DNA of 32,500 bases from Antedon mediterranea (lineage: Eukaryota > Echinodermata > Crinoidea > Comatulida > Antedonidae): positions 15,850,001-15,882,500 of the forward strand of contig NC_092671.1 of NCBI RefSeq assembly GCF_964355755.1, given 5' to 3'. The position numbers were made by a program, and so were the translations under genes. Numbering within the stretch: the first letter of the stretch is position 1; each line of letters begins with the position of its first letter. The notes below the pieces were generated by a model, which did no database searches, was not told the DNA's origin, and saw nothing but the letters and a program-made list of their open reading frames with translations. Positions 1 to 10,381 of the stretch are shown piece by piece.

Positions 1-285
1 TAAACGCTTACAGAGTGCGACAAAAAAAAAAGATTTTCGTTTGAGAAAAAACAAAGAACGGGAGCGGAGGCGCCGGTCCGGGAGCGTCCTTCAAGCAGAG
101 CCACCGAACCAGACCACGGGCGGCCCCGAAAAGCATCACGAAAACCTCGGAAGGTCGGGCGGTTTTCGCAAGTTTGATTGGTTTTCGCCAGCCGGTCGCT
201 TACCGTCCGGCCCTCCTTCTAGCCACGACCAGGCAGACTCGCGTGCGAGTCGGCCGTGCCGGGTGACAAAACGTTCTTGCGATTG

Positions 286-288
<3 letters not shown>
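1..288 (-). other. ITS1 of rDNA (partial, runs off window start)
   Basis: This stretch lies immediately downstream, on the minus strand, of the 18S 3' terminus at 289. Positions 1 to about 228 repeat almost exactly at 31999–32226, where the same sequence abuts 5.8S, which identifies it as ITS1. The right copy has a roughly 11-bp extra block near 32170. Only the 5.8S-proximal ~17 bases are missing here, beyond the window edge. Confidence 0.85.
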
Positions 289-346
<58 letters not shown>

Positions 347-425
347 AATGATCAAGTTCAAGCGTCTTTTCGGCACGTGAACGGTAAAACCGACACGGCC
401 GATCCGATGATCTCACTAAACCATT

Positions 426-471
<46 letters not shown>

Positions 472-618
472 ATCAACGCGAGCTGATGACTCGCGCTTAC
501 TGGACATTCCTCGTTAAAGGGAAATAATTACAAGTCCCTATCCCTAGCACGAAAGAGGTTCAACGGATTACCCAGACCTGTCGGCCAAGGGCAAACACGC
601 TGATTCTTTCAGTGTAGC
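289..618 (-). rRNA. 18S rRNA 3'-terminal fragment (pseudogene piece)
   Basis: Read on the minus strand this ends with the universal 18S 3' terminus (…GCGGAAGGATCATTA) and contains the GTACACACCGCCCGTCGC block. About 330 nt are present. The 5' side stops abruptly at about 617–620, inside the conserved GCTACACTGA block, and continues as R2 retrotransposon sequence. The upstream 80% of 18S is therefore absent, and this cannot be a functional rRNA gene. Confidence 0.95.
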
Positions 619-1800
619 ACAGTTTGATCCAGTATCTGATGGTATCGTCTAGCTTTTTAATTTGAGTTTCAGATGTTTCTAACTAGAATATCCACTTTCT
701 GACGGGGTTTGAGAAATGCTTTGCACCATGTATCTAATGTAGATACGCCCTCGAATTTTTCCAGGCCATTCCAAGGATCGAATAGTGCTCCAAGATATCC
801 ATTACTGGTACCTGGTTCAACCCATGGTATGGTTTCTGAGTCGACCTGAAAAGAACGGGTAATGTTTAGAGCATACGTTTTATGCAAAGGTTCTATCGAG
901 AACGCTGCACTTTACTGGCATTGATGTTCATACCAGTCAGATGACAAAACTGTTCGAAAATCTTTAGGAGTGCACGCATTCCTTCAGAACTGTCAGAGCA
1001 CAAGGCAGTGTCATCTGCTAATGAAGTGCATGCTATGGTGTTATTTAGCTTTCACCCTTGCCCACTAGCCTCCAAGGCTTGTGTAGGTGAGTTGTCAATT
1101 TTCTTATTTCTGTATAACCGGTGTTACACATGGGACACACAAAGTATGTAAACGGGACAGGTACTACGACAACCGGGTTGTTCTCTACCTCCTTTCTACT
1201 ATCAGCAGAACGGACAACAGGTATATCCTGAGCGCTCTCGGGTATAAATAAATCCTCAATTGGAGTTCTTATTTTGAAGAACTCTTTTAGACTTGACGGT
1301 AGGATGTTGTGCCCGTCTATTACAGGATGCTTATGACTTCTAAACTCACAATGCCGGAAGGACATTGTCAGCACTGATTTTGTGCTAGGTTTTCCTTCGG
1401 AATCGACCTGTCCCAGCGCCAGACTCGACTCCCGTACAGTATGCAATTTAGTGGACGAAAGGCTGTTTGCACCCTTCCGAACGCGGTCGTTTATTTCCTT
1501 ATGAAGAAAACGGGCGCCACCGCCTCCCGACTGACTATAGCACGAGCATTCATCTAAAGACACCGGAGCGTCTCTATAGTTCATGCTGTGGCGTCGTACG
1601 TTATATGCAGCAACCTGCTGCACGGTTGACCTATCGGCCGTCCTGCATGCGGGAGAATCAAATACAGGAGACGTGCATGCCCGCTCCTGTACCTGCAAGT
1701 GTGTCGCAACCCCATCTGCACCTGCAACAGATGAGGCCGGGTCCCTAGTCCGGGAATATAATTAAATATACGTGTACAAATCAACTTGTTTTTAAACTCT
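619..1800 (-). mobile_element. R2-type non-LTR retrotransposon, internally deleted copy
   Basis: On the minus strand (1800 to 619) this matches the longer R2 copy at 6332–10156 nearly base for base. It carries the 5' region and the start of the zinc-finger coding part. At about 1078 it jumps from the first zinc finger (equivalent to 7041) to the reverse transcriptase region after motif B (equivalent to 8680), removing about 1.6 kb. Two further small deletions (about 12 and 28 bp) lie near 690–720. It ends mid-ORF at the equivalent of ~9178, joined to 18S. It has no RT active site and no endonuclease. At 1426–1428 it keeps a serine codon where the longer copy has a stop. Confidence 0.9.
1045..1698 (-). 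pseudogene. R2 ORF N-terminal part, fused out of frame after internal deletion
   Basis: This is an open frame of about 217 codons. Its first ~200 residues equal the N-terminal region of the longer R2 copy, ending inside the first C2H2 zinc finger (FVCPMCNTGYTEIRKLTTHL). It then reads a short unrelated tail created by the deletion. No ATG opens this frame nearby. A four-G run at about 1710 puts the only upstream ATG out of frame, while the third copy at 2157–2484 has five G there and reads through. The uninterrupted frame across 1426–1428 shows that the stop at the matching place in the longer copy is a point mutation. Confidence 0.75.
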
Positions 1801-2038
1801 CGGGAGATTAACCCCAATTAGACCAGTGAGGTACGGTAAGAACACACGTACGGTAGGTTCTCATTTCTATATATTCGCCATCTTTTGGAATCTTTTGTGA
1901 TCGGCAACTGGATGTACAGGGACATTCACGTTGCAGGATCTGTAAAAGAGTCGCTGACAGTGGCCTAATTAGCAGCCACCCTAGTCTGTTCGTCGCCAAT
2001 TAAACAAGTCAACTGGCTTACAACCCCTACCTCGTGAA
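1801..2038. other. unassigned sequence between R2 copy and minisatellite
   Basis: These 238 bp do not match rRNA, spacer or R2 sequence elsewhere in the window. They lie directly 5' of R2 copy 1 in its own orientation, so they could be additional R2 5' leader or unrelated DNA captured at the joint. No convincing gene is seen. Confidence 0.4.
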
Positions 2039-2155
2039 GGCTAGTACGGCTAGTACGGCTAGTACGGCTAGTACGGCTAGTACGGCTAGTACGGCTAGTA
2101 CGGCTAGTACGGCTAGTACGGCTAGTACGGCTAGTACGGCTAGTACGGCTAGTAC
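2039..2155. repeat. 9-bp minisatellite, first array
   Basis: About 13 perfect head-to-tail copies of GGCTAGTAC. The same unit resumes at 2484 after an interruption by an R2 fragment, so the two arrays were probably once continuous or share an origin. Confidence 0.95.
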
Positions 2156-2156
2156 C

Positions 2157-2484
2157 ATTCCGAACGCGGTCGTTTATTTCCTTATGAAGAAAACGGGCGC
2201 CACCGCCTCCCGACTGACTATAGCACGAGCATTCATCTAAAGACACCGGAGCGTCTCTATAGTTCATGCTGTGGCGTCGTACGTTATATGCAGCAACCTG
2301 CTGCACGGTTGACCTATCGGCCGTCCTGCATGCGGGAGAATCAAATACAGGAGACGTGCATGCCCGCTCCTGTACCTGCAAGTGTGTCGCAACCCCCATC
2401 TGCACCTGCAACAGATGAGGCCGGGTCCCTAGTCCGGGAATATAATTAAATATACGTGTACAAATCAACTTGTTTTTAAACTCT
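2157..2484 (-). mobile_element. R2 5'-end fragment embedded in a minisatellite
   Basis: On the minus strand this reproduces the first ~328 bp of R2 copy 1 (1474–1800). It is cut off at its 3' side after the GCGTTCGG block. It differs by one extra G in a run near 2394, which makes five G and puts ATGGGG in frame with the long R2 frame. Both flanks are the 9-bp minisatellite. Confidence 0.9.
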
Positions 2485-3063
2485 AGTACGGCTAGTACGG
2501 CTAGTACGGCTAGTACGGCTAGTACGGCTAGTACGGCTAGTACGGCTAGTACGGCTAGTACGGCTAGTACGGCTAGTACGGCTAGTACGGCTAGTACGGC
2601 TAGTACGGCTAGTACGGCTAGTACGGCTAGTACGGCTAGTACGGCTAGTACGGCTAGTACGGCTAGTACGGCTAGTACGGCTAGTACGGCTAGTACGGCT
2701 AGTACGGCTAGTACGGCTAGTACGGCTAGTACGGCTAGTACGGCTAGTACGGCTAGTACGGATAGTACGGATAGTACGGCTAGTACGGCTAGTACGGCTA
2801 GTACGGCTAGTACGGCTAGTACGGCTAGTACGGCTAGTACGGCTAGTACGGCTAGTACGGCTTGTACGGCTTGTACGGCTTGTACGGCTTGTACGGCTTG
2901 TACGGCTAGTACGGCTAGTACGGCTAGTACGGCTAGTACGGCTAGTACGGCAAGTACGGCTAGTACGGCTAGTACGGCTAGTACGGCTAGTACGGCTAGT
3001 ACGGCTAGTACGGCTAGTACGGCTAGTACGGCTAGTACGGCTAGTACGGCTAGTACGGCTAGC
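2484..3063. repeat. 9-bp minisatellite, second array (about 64 units)
   Basis: This is a long array of GGCTAGTAC units. Variant units occur in runs: two adjacent GATAGTACG units near 2760, five adjacent units with CTTGTACGG near 2862–2905, and a single CAAGTACGG near 2950. Such clustering of identical variants points to local slippage or unequal exchange. Because 9 is a multiple of 3, all frames stay open and produce meaningless repetitive ORFs on both strands. Confidence 0.95.
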
Positions 3064-3786
3064 TCTAATTTTTTTAAAGTAAACGTTCCGGTCACCCCCG
3101 CCACTCAATCAAGAGCACCAGGTGAAAACCGAGAGAAAGGCCAGGACGGGCAGTGACACGCCTTGCGGCGGCCCAAGATCCAACTACGAGCTTTTTAACT
3201 GCAACAGCTTTAATATACGCTATTGGAGCTGGAATTACCGCGGCTGCTGGCACCAGACTTGCCCTTCAACAGATCCTCGTTAAAGGATTTAAAGTGTACT
3301 CATTCCAATTACAGGGCCTCGAGAGAGACCTGTATTGTTATTTTTCGTCACTACCTCCCTGTGTCAGGAGTGGGTAATTTGCGCGCCTGCTGCCTTCCTT
3401 GGATGTGGTAGCCGTTTCTAAAGCTCCCTCTCCGGAATCGAACCCTGATTCTTCGTTACCCGTGACGACCATGGTAGGCGCATAACGTACCATCGAAAGT
3501 TGATAGGGCAGACATTTGAAGGATCCGTCGCCGGTGCTAGACCGTGCGATCAGCAAAGTTATCCAGAGTTCACCAAGGGGAGCGGGCAAGCCCGCATTGG
3601 CCTTGTTCCTAATAAAAGCACGCCTTCCGCTAGGTCGGCGCTTGTTCGCATGTATTAGCTCTAGAATTACCCATGTAGGTAACTCAGTTCCAAGGAACCA
3701 TAACTGATTTAATGAGCCATCCGCAGTTTCGCTTGGTACAAGCTTGTACTTAGACATGCATGGCTTAATCTTTGAGACAAGCATAT
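3064..3786 (-). rRNA. 18S rRNA 5' fragment (pseudogene piece)
   Basis: The minus strand reads 18S from near its 5' end (ATGCTTGTCTCAAAG) through the central GGTAATTCCAGCTCC block to GTTTACTTTAAAAAAATTAGAG, about 720 nt. The first ~24 nt of 18S are missing; the sequence upstream (above 3786) is external-spacer sequence joined directly. A conserved stretch near 3665 also lacks about 10 nt compared with the plus-strand copy at 10807. The 3' side ends in the 9-bp minisatellite. Confidence 0.95.
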
Positions 3787-3900
3787 AACCACAGTCGAAC
3801 GCGATCGGGCGTTCATCGGGTCGGCCAAGGGAACAAGTACAATAAGCATCGCATGCAATGCTATGCTATGCTATACTGTTGTATGTAACAACACTCCCCC
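3787..3900 (-). promoter_or_regulatory. rDNA promoter-proximal spacer remnant (minus strand)
   Basis: The minus strand matches 10386–10496 of the plus-strand unit: TATATATGGGGGAGTG, then the GTTGTTAC…ACAAC hairpin-like stretch and the CCCTTGGCCGACCCGATGAA block. About 330 bp of external spacer plus the first 18S bases, present at 10497–10830, are deleted. Known invertebrate Pol I start sites often have a TATATA…GGGG box, so this is the likely start region; that role is inferred. Confidence 0.6.
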
Positions 3901-4488
3901 ATATATATACCTACGACGGTCAGACTATATCGGTTAGCAACGGAGGTCGGAAAAATTGAAAAAAAGAAAAAAAATCATATCGTGCGGCCGGTCCTAGCCT
4001 AGCATAGGCGAGCCTAGCCGAGCCGGGCCGGGCCAGAGACCAGGCCTAGGTTAGCCTAGCATAGGCTACAGACGGTGCGAGCTTAGGCGGGCCGGGTCTA
4101 GCCGAACGAATATATATCGCGCGGACTAATTGAAAAAGAAATGAAAACCAGCCTTGCCAAACCTAGCCTCCGTTGCTAACCGATATAGTCTGAGCGTTGG
4201 CTTGGCTCGGCTCGGCTAGGCTAGGCTAGGCTAGGCTAAGCTAGGCCCGACCCGACCGGACCCGACCCGGCCGGGCTAGGCTAGGCCGCGCGATTTAAAT
4301 TTTTTCTTCTTCAGTTTGATGACGCACACGCGCGCACACCACTTTTGAAGGTCCTCGAAATGTAACCTCGTCTACGCTGCCGGTTAGCCGGTGATAATGT
4401 GTAGTTTGATGATGATTTTTTTAGTTCCCATTTTTTCCGGCCTCCGTTGCTAACCGATATAGTCTGACCGTCGTAGGTATATATATGG
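3901..4488. repeat. rDNA intergenic spacer, two copies head to head
   Basis: The left edge carries the spacer block in minus orientation (3921–3950) and the right edge carries it in plus orientation (4441–4467). Both abut TATATATGGGGGAG, so two divergently oriented spacer/promoter ends meet here. Between them are GGCTA/GCCTA-rich repeats (3985–4100, 4195–4285), a third block copy at 4167–4193 without the TATA box, and a CACACGCGCGCACACC stretch shared with 10228–10250. Confidence 0.8.
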
Positions 4489-4493
4489 GGGAG
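4441..4493 (+). promoter_or_regulatory. putative Pol I spacer/gene promoter, plus strand
   Basis: The block CTCCGTTGCTAACCGATATA plus GTCTGACCGTCGTAGG is followed by TATATATATGGGGGAG. The identical arrangement precedes the 5' external spacer and 18S at 10345–10396, which suggests it is the gene promoter. Here it is fused at 4491–4495 to 28S rather than to the ETS. Confidence 0.5.
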
Positions 4494-4741
4494 TGAAGCG
4501 GGAACAGCCCAGCGCCGAATTCCCGTGCCTGAACGGAACGCGGGAAATGTGGCGTAAGAAAGCCCTACTCCGCGCGTGTGCTCGGGCTCACGTCCTTCTG
4601 ATCGAGTCCTTCCCATAGAGGGTGTCAGGCCCCCACGGCCTGGGCCACGTGCGGACCACGGTTTTCAGGAGTCGGGTTGTTTTGGAATGCAGCCCAAAGA
4701 CGGGTGGTAAACTCCATCCAAGGCTAAATACTGGCACGAGT

Positions 4742-4779
<38 letters not shown>

Positions 4780-5566
4780 AACTTTGAAGAGAGAGTTAAA
4801 AAGTACGTGAAACCGCTAAGAGGCAAACGGGTGGGCCCGCAATGTGGCACGAAAGATTCAGCGCGTTCGGGAGCACGTCCGTCTCTCTGCAGGATCCGCA
4901 AGGACCGGCCGGGTGACGGCTCGTGCCTCCGTCGCGTGCACTTCTTGCGTGCGTAGAGCTGACGACCGGCCGGTAGTCCACCAGAATGCCGATCGGCAGG
5001 TTCCTCCCACGGTCGTTCGCGGCCCGGGAGAGCTTATAGCCGATCTCCAGCGGCTGGACGCCCGGTCGAGGAAGGGAATCCGCGTCTGCCCTCTTTCGGG
5101 AGGGCTGGGCCGCCTGTCTCCCGCGAGTTGGATCGGAGCGGGACTGTTCTCAGTGTCGTTTCGGTGCAGCTTTCGGCTGCGCAGGTCCGGTCTCAACAGG
5201 CGCCCAGGGTCGGTCAGCGAGGTCGGTAGCCCACCCGACCCGTCTTGAAACACGGACCAAGGAGTCTAACACGCCCGCGAGTCGTAGCAACTTTGAAGCC
5301 CGAAGGCGCAATGAAAGTGAAGGCCAGTCCGTCTGGCCGAGGTGGGATCCCGTCGCTCGGCGGCGGGCGCACCACTGCCCCGTCTTGATCGCTCTGTCGG
5401 CGAGGCGGAGGAGGAGCGTGTGCGTTAGGACCCGAAAGATGGTGAACTATGCCTGAGCAGGACGAAGCCAGAGGAAACTCTGGTGGAGGTCCGCAGCGAT
5501 TCTGTGACGTGCAAATCGATCGTCAAACTTGGGTATAGGGGCGAAAGACTAATCGAACCATCTAAA

Positions 5567-5600
<34 letters not shown>

Positions 5601-5604
5601 AGTT

Positions 5605-5635
<31 letters not shown>

Positions 5636-6331
5636 GGGGCCGAAACGACCTCAACCTATTCTCAAACTTTAAATTGGTAAGAAGTCCGACTCGCTCGATT
5701 GGAGCCGGGCGACGAATGCGAGTGCCCAGTGGGCCACTTTTGGTAAGCAGAACTGGCGCTGCCGGATGAACCGAACGCCGGGTTACGGCGCCCGATTGGG
5801 ACGCTCATCAGATCCCAGAAAAGGTGTTGGTTGATACAGACAGCAGGACGGATCAACTAGCCCTGAAAATGGATGGCGCTGAGCGTGCCGCCTATACCCG
5901 GCCGTCGGGCCAGAGGAGGTAACCCCGCCCGGGAGGTAAGCCCCGACGAGTAGGAGGGTCGCTGCGGTGAGCGTTGAAGCGTAGGGCGCGAGCCCGCGTG
6001 GAGCCACCGTGGGTGCAGATATTGGTGGTAGTAGCAAATATTCAAGTGAGAGCCTTGAGGGCCGAGTGTGGAGAAGGGTTCCATGTGAACAGCCGTTGCA
6101 CATGGGTCAGTCGATCCTAAGCTATAGGGTAGTTCCGTTCCGAGCGGTGGCGTAGGCCTTTCGTGGGTCGCGCCCCTTATGCGAAAGGGAATCGGGTCAA
6201 TATTCCTGAACCCGAAGGCGGAAGTCGCTGCCTCGTGCAGCCAGTGCTGCAAAGCAAACGAACTCGGAGACGCTGGCGGGAGCCCCGGGAAGAGATGTCT
6301 TTTCTTTGTAAGGGTCGGGCGCCCTGGAATC
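4491..6331 (+). rRNA. 28S rRNA 5' two-fifths (pseudogene piece)
   Basis: This starts about 88 nt into 28S (GAGTGAAGCGGGAACAGCCC) and runs to CGCCCTGGAATC, where R2 sequence begins. It is clearly alignable with the minus-strand copy 31470–29911. At 5600 it lacks 14 nt of a universally conserved helix (present at 30348–30361), and at about 5850 it lacks about 52 nt (present near 30050–30105). These losses and both truncations make it non-functional. Confidence 0.95.
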
Positions 6332-9300
6332 AAGTTGATTTGTACAAGTATATTTAATTATATTCCCGGACTAGGGACCCGGCCTCATCTGTTGCAGGTG
6401 CAGATGGGGTTGCGACACACTTGCAGGTATATGAGCGGGCATGCACGTCTCCTGTATTTGATTATCCCGCATGCAGGATGGCCGATAGGTCAACCGTGCA
6501 GCAGGTTGCTGCATATAACGTACGACGCCACAGCATGAACTCTAGAGACGCTCCGGTGTCTTTAGATGAATGCTCGTGCTATAGTCAGTTGGGAGGCGGT
6601 GGCGCCCGTTTTCTTCATAAGGAAATAAACGACCGCGTTCGGAAGGGTGCAAACAGCCTTTCGTCCACTAAATTGCATACTGTACGGGAGTAGAGTCTGG
6701 CGCTGGGACAGGTCGATTCCGAAGGAGAACCTAGCACAAAATCAGTGCTGACAATGTCCTTCCGTCATTGTGAGTTTAGAAGTCATAAGCATCCTGTAAT
6801 AGACGGGCACAACATCCCACCGTCAAGTCTAAAAGAGTTCTTCAAAATAAGAACTCCAATTGAGGATTTATCTATACCTGAGAGCGCTCAGGATATACCT
6901 GTTGTCCGTTCTGCTGATAGTAGAAAGGAGGTAGAGAACAACCCGGTTGTGGTAGTACCTGTCCCGTTTACATACTTTGTGTGTCCCATGTGTAACACCG
7001 GTTATACAGAAATAAGAAAATTGACAACTCACCTACACAAGCATACCGATGCGAGTGTACTATTTAAATGCGGAAAATGTGGGAAGTTTTCCAAAACGGG
7101 GCACGGTGCTACCATACACTACGCCAAATGTAGTATATTGGAACAACCTACTACCGCCCAGGTGTTAGACTTTGTCTGCTCCTGTGGCAAGGCATTTAAG
7201 ACCAAAACGGGTCTCTCCCAGCATGAAAGGCACCGACACCCTATCCTGCGTAATTTAAAGAGGGTGGAAGCTCAACAGGCGGAAGTAGAGGGGAAGAGAT
7301 TGCAAAGGGCAAAGAATAGCAAAAGATCTAAGAAGTCAATCTGGTCAGATGAAGAAGTTGAAAAACTAATTTATCTGAACTCTGAATTGCAGGGGTCCAG
7401 ACAGATCAATAGTGACATTGCTAAACAGCTGTTATCGAAAACGAACAAGCAGGTGAGTGACAAACGACGACCACTAGGGCTACTTTTTGGTCCAAAGGCA
7501 AAATCAGCTGTTCAACTCCCTGTCATCCGAGTTCCAATGCCAAAAAGACCACAGCGAAAAGAGGATATTCCAAAGGAGCCTTTCGAAGAAGCCTTAATAT
7601 CTGCTACGGGGCAGATAACAAATACAGAGTTGGGAAATCTTGTGCTGACATCATTTAGTCGAGCCATTGAGAAAAGTTCAGACGTGAGCGGTTACGATAA
7701 GATAAAAGGGAAGCTCCAACGGGTTGCTACCAATAAGAGATTAAAAGTACGAAAGAGGAGTAACCGAAAACCACGAAGGCGGTCAGCAAAGAAGGCAAGC
7801 GGCTTTCAGTACATTCAGCGGCAGTACTATAGGGACAGGAAAAAGCTGGGAATAGAAATTCTGGATCAAAAAACCGGTGGCGAGTGTCCTTTAAAAGTGG
7901 ATAAAATCCATGAGGTGTATAGAGACAGATTTTCAGCTAGTTCGGCTGAAGTCGATCTCAGTCATCTGCCTCCGCCCAAGGCAAGGGTAGACAATAAAAA
8001 TTTATTGTTGCCAATTACGGTGGAGGAAGTAAATACAGCCATAAAGGCCACAAGAATAGCTACGGCTGCTGGTCCAGATAAGGTTACTCTCGAGGACCTA
8101 AAATGCAACCCTAACATCAATACGGTACTCGCTAGTCTGTACAACTCTTTTCTTATCAGTGGGAAGATCCCCAAGGATCTTAAAGAAAATCGTTCAATTT
8201 TGTTGCCAAAAGAAAGTGGCAACTCCGATTCCATAAATGATTGGCGACCCTTGACTATTTCTTCTATCGTGCTCAGACTATACACACGAATTCTGGCGAG
8301 TCGACTCCAAAAGGCGGTAACACTAAACGAAAGACAGAGAGGTTTTATTAAGGCTCCTGGATGCAATGAAAATATCACCCTGCTAACCGACATGATTCAG
8401 GAGGCAAAGAATCGTGGACAACATCTTTCGGTAGTGTTCCTTGATTTGGCAAAGGCCTTCGACACAATTTCACATGAACATGTGTTCGAGGGTCTTAGAA
8501 GGTTTGGAGTGCACGAGCATTTCATCGGTATGGTTAAAGACATGTACACCGGTACATGTACGGAACCAACGGAATGTATGGAACCACGGACCCCATCGAA
8601 ATGAGTAGAGGTGTGAAGCAAGGTGATCCCATGTCACCTATCCTATTCAACATTGCAATAGACCCTCTCCTGTGCGCCTTGGAGGCTAGTGGGCAAGGGT
8701 GGAAGCTAAATAACACCACAGCCTGCACTTCATTAGCATACGCAGATGACACTGCCTTGTGCTCCGACAGTTCTGAAGGAATGCGTGCACTCCTAAAGAT
8801 TTTCGAACAGTTTTGTCATCTGACTGGTATGAACATCAATGCCAGTAAAAGTGCGGCGTTCTCGATAGAACCTTTGCATAAAACGTATGCTCTAAACATG
8901 ACCCGTTCTTTTCAGGTCGACTCAGAAACCATACCATGGGTTGAACCAGGTACCAGTAATGGATATCTTGGAGCACTATTCGATCCTTGGAATGGCCTGG
9001 AAAAATTCGAGGGCGTATCTACATTAAATACATGGTGCAAACGTATTAACAAAGCATTTCTCAAACCCCGTCAGAAAGTGGATATTCTAGTTAGCTTCGC
9101 ACAAGCTTTGCGTTTCAAACACATCTAAAACTCAAATTAAAAAGCTATACGATACCATCAGATACTGGATCAAACTGTGGCTCAAACTACCCAATTGCAT
9201 ATCGACGCATTTCTTGTATACCTCCGCTAGAGACGGTAGACTAGGAGTTCCCTGCTTGTCACAATCTGTTCTATCTGCAAGGTTGCATAATCTAGGCCGG

Positions 9301-10156
9301 TGCCTAGATTCGTCCGATCATTTTGTTCGTAGCTGGGGGGAAGGTAAAGGATTCGCCGATCGAATTCAAAAGCTCGCTACTAAATGGAAGCTGGAAATTC
9401 CACACCGAAAGAAGCTTAATCGCAAATGGAAAGAGGAAAGACAACGCAATCGGGCCGCTCAAAGATCGCAAGGCATTGGTGTAGAAACCTGGAAGGGATC
9501 GAAAGTTTCAAATCACTGGATTTCAAAACGATCATTCCTAAAAGAAGGGGAGTACATATCAGCATTGTTACTGCGAAGTAACACCTATCCTACTCGAGAA
9601 GCCGTTTCCAGAGGTAGAGAAGGAAGAGATGTGCGATGTAGAAGGTGTCTGACCACTATTGAGTCAGTAGATCACATTTCCGGTTGGCTACGTAGTGAAG
9701 GAAGCAAGAATCAGGCGTCATAATAACGTCTGCATGAAGCTTGGTCAGATAGCACATAGACAAGGTTGGTCTGTATCTTACGAGCCTACGTTTAAAGTTC
9801 CAACGGGAACTTTAAAACCCGATATTTTACTGGTTAAGGATGATCGCGGTCTGATTGTGGACCCCACGGTGGTATGGGACAATTGTAGTCGGAGTTTATC
9901 ATTAGCTGCAAGGAAAAAGATCTCAAAATACAGTTGTTTGATACCACAGGTGAGGAACTCGACCGGGGCCGAACAAGTGACTGTTATACCAGTAGTGATT
10001 GGAGCTAGAGGCACATGGGGTGGCGAAAACAACGCAATTGTTAAAGCTCTTAACCTAAGAAAGTCAGTTATGGAACAGATTACCTTAAAAGTCTTGTGCG
10101 ATACAATCCAATTATTTGCTGCATTCATGGATTGTTAACCATGATAAGGAATGTGT
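6332..10156 (+). mobile_element. R2-clade non-LTR retrotransposon, longest copy, broken
   Basis: This is a single-ORF element with, in order, three N-terminal zinc fingers (about 6976–7231), a Myb-like segment (about 7340–7470), a reverse transcriptase, a CCHC-like knuckle and a C-terminal PD-(D/E)XK restriction-like endonuclease. That architecture is diagnostic of the R2 superfamily, and three zinc fingers fit the A-type clade. The 5' flank is 28S at CCCTGGAATC, not the classical R2 site, and the 3' flank is intergenic spacer. No 28S continues downstream and no target duplication is visible. Only about 18 bp follow the stop codon before spacer starts, so the 3' UTR is probably lost. The flanks look like rearrangement joints rather than an insertion. 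Confidence 0.92.
6421..10138 (+). pseudogene. R2 protein (zinc fingers–Myb–RT–endonuclease), disrupted ORF
   Basis: The product would bind rDNA, nick it and reverse-transcribe its own RNA onto the nick. Visible parts: CCHH, CCHC and CCHH zinc fingers (FVCPMC…, FKCGKC…, FVCSCG…); Myb-like WSDEEVEKLIYLNSEL; RT motif A FLDLAKAFD; motif B GVKQGDPMSPILFN; intact catalytic AYADD at about 8736–8750; knuckle VRCRRC at 9631–9648; endonuclease KPD at about 9814–9822, followed 13 residues later by Asp (IVDPTVVWD). Damage: TAG at 6691–6693, a frameshift near 8550 beside a short ATGTACGGAACC-type duplication, a frameshift near 9118, and a frameshift near 9685 that also removes the last knuckle cysteine. 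No in-frame ATG is seen at the start. Not functional as it stands. Confidence 0.9.
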
Positions 10157-10381
10157 ACTTGTGGTTAGTTAGGCTAGGCTAGGCTAGGCCGCGCGATTAA
10201 ATTTTTTTTCTTCTTCAGTTTGATGACGCACACGCGCGCACACCACTTTTGAAGGTCCTCGAAATGTAACCTCGTCTACGCCGCCGGTTAGCCGGTGGTA
10301 ATGTGTAGTTTGATGATGATTTTTTTAGTTGCCATTTTTTCCAACCTCCGTTGCTAACCGATATAGTCTGACCGTCGTAGG
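10157..10381 (+). repeat. rDNA intergenic spacer (plus orientation)
   Basis: The GGCTA-rich start, the CACACGCGCGCACACC tract, the CCGGTTAGCCGG palindrome and the CTCCGTTGCTAACCGATATA block all match 4270–4480 in the same orientation. A short open frame on the minus strand here is incidental. Confidence 0.85.

Noticed and set aside
2039-3063. Possible CRISPR-like array
   Set aside because: Pure short tandem repeat with no spacers, in animal DNA.
1965-3104. 379-codon minus-strand open frame with LAV repeats, and matching STA and RTS frames on other strands and phases
   Set aside because: It is produced by the 9-bp minisatellite (a multiple of 3) plus pieces of 18S and R2; there is no plausible gene structure.
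5783-6357. Long open frames in and opposite the 28S piece (also 4844–5253 and 30709–31118)
   Set aside because: They lie in rRNA sequence and recur wherever the 28S piece recurs, so they are shadows of structured GC-rich RNA.
6332-10156. Simple R2 insertion into 28S
   Set aside because: No 28S follows the 3' end, no target duplication is visible, and the 3' flank is intergenic spacer.
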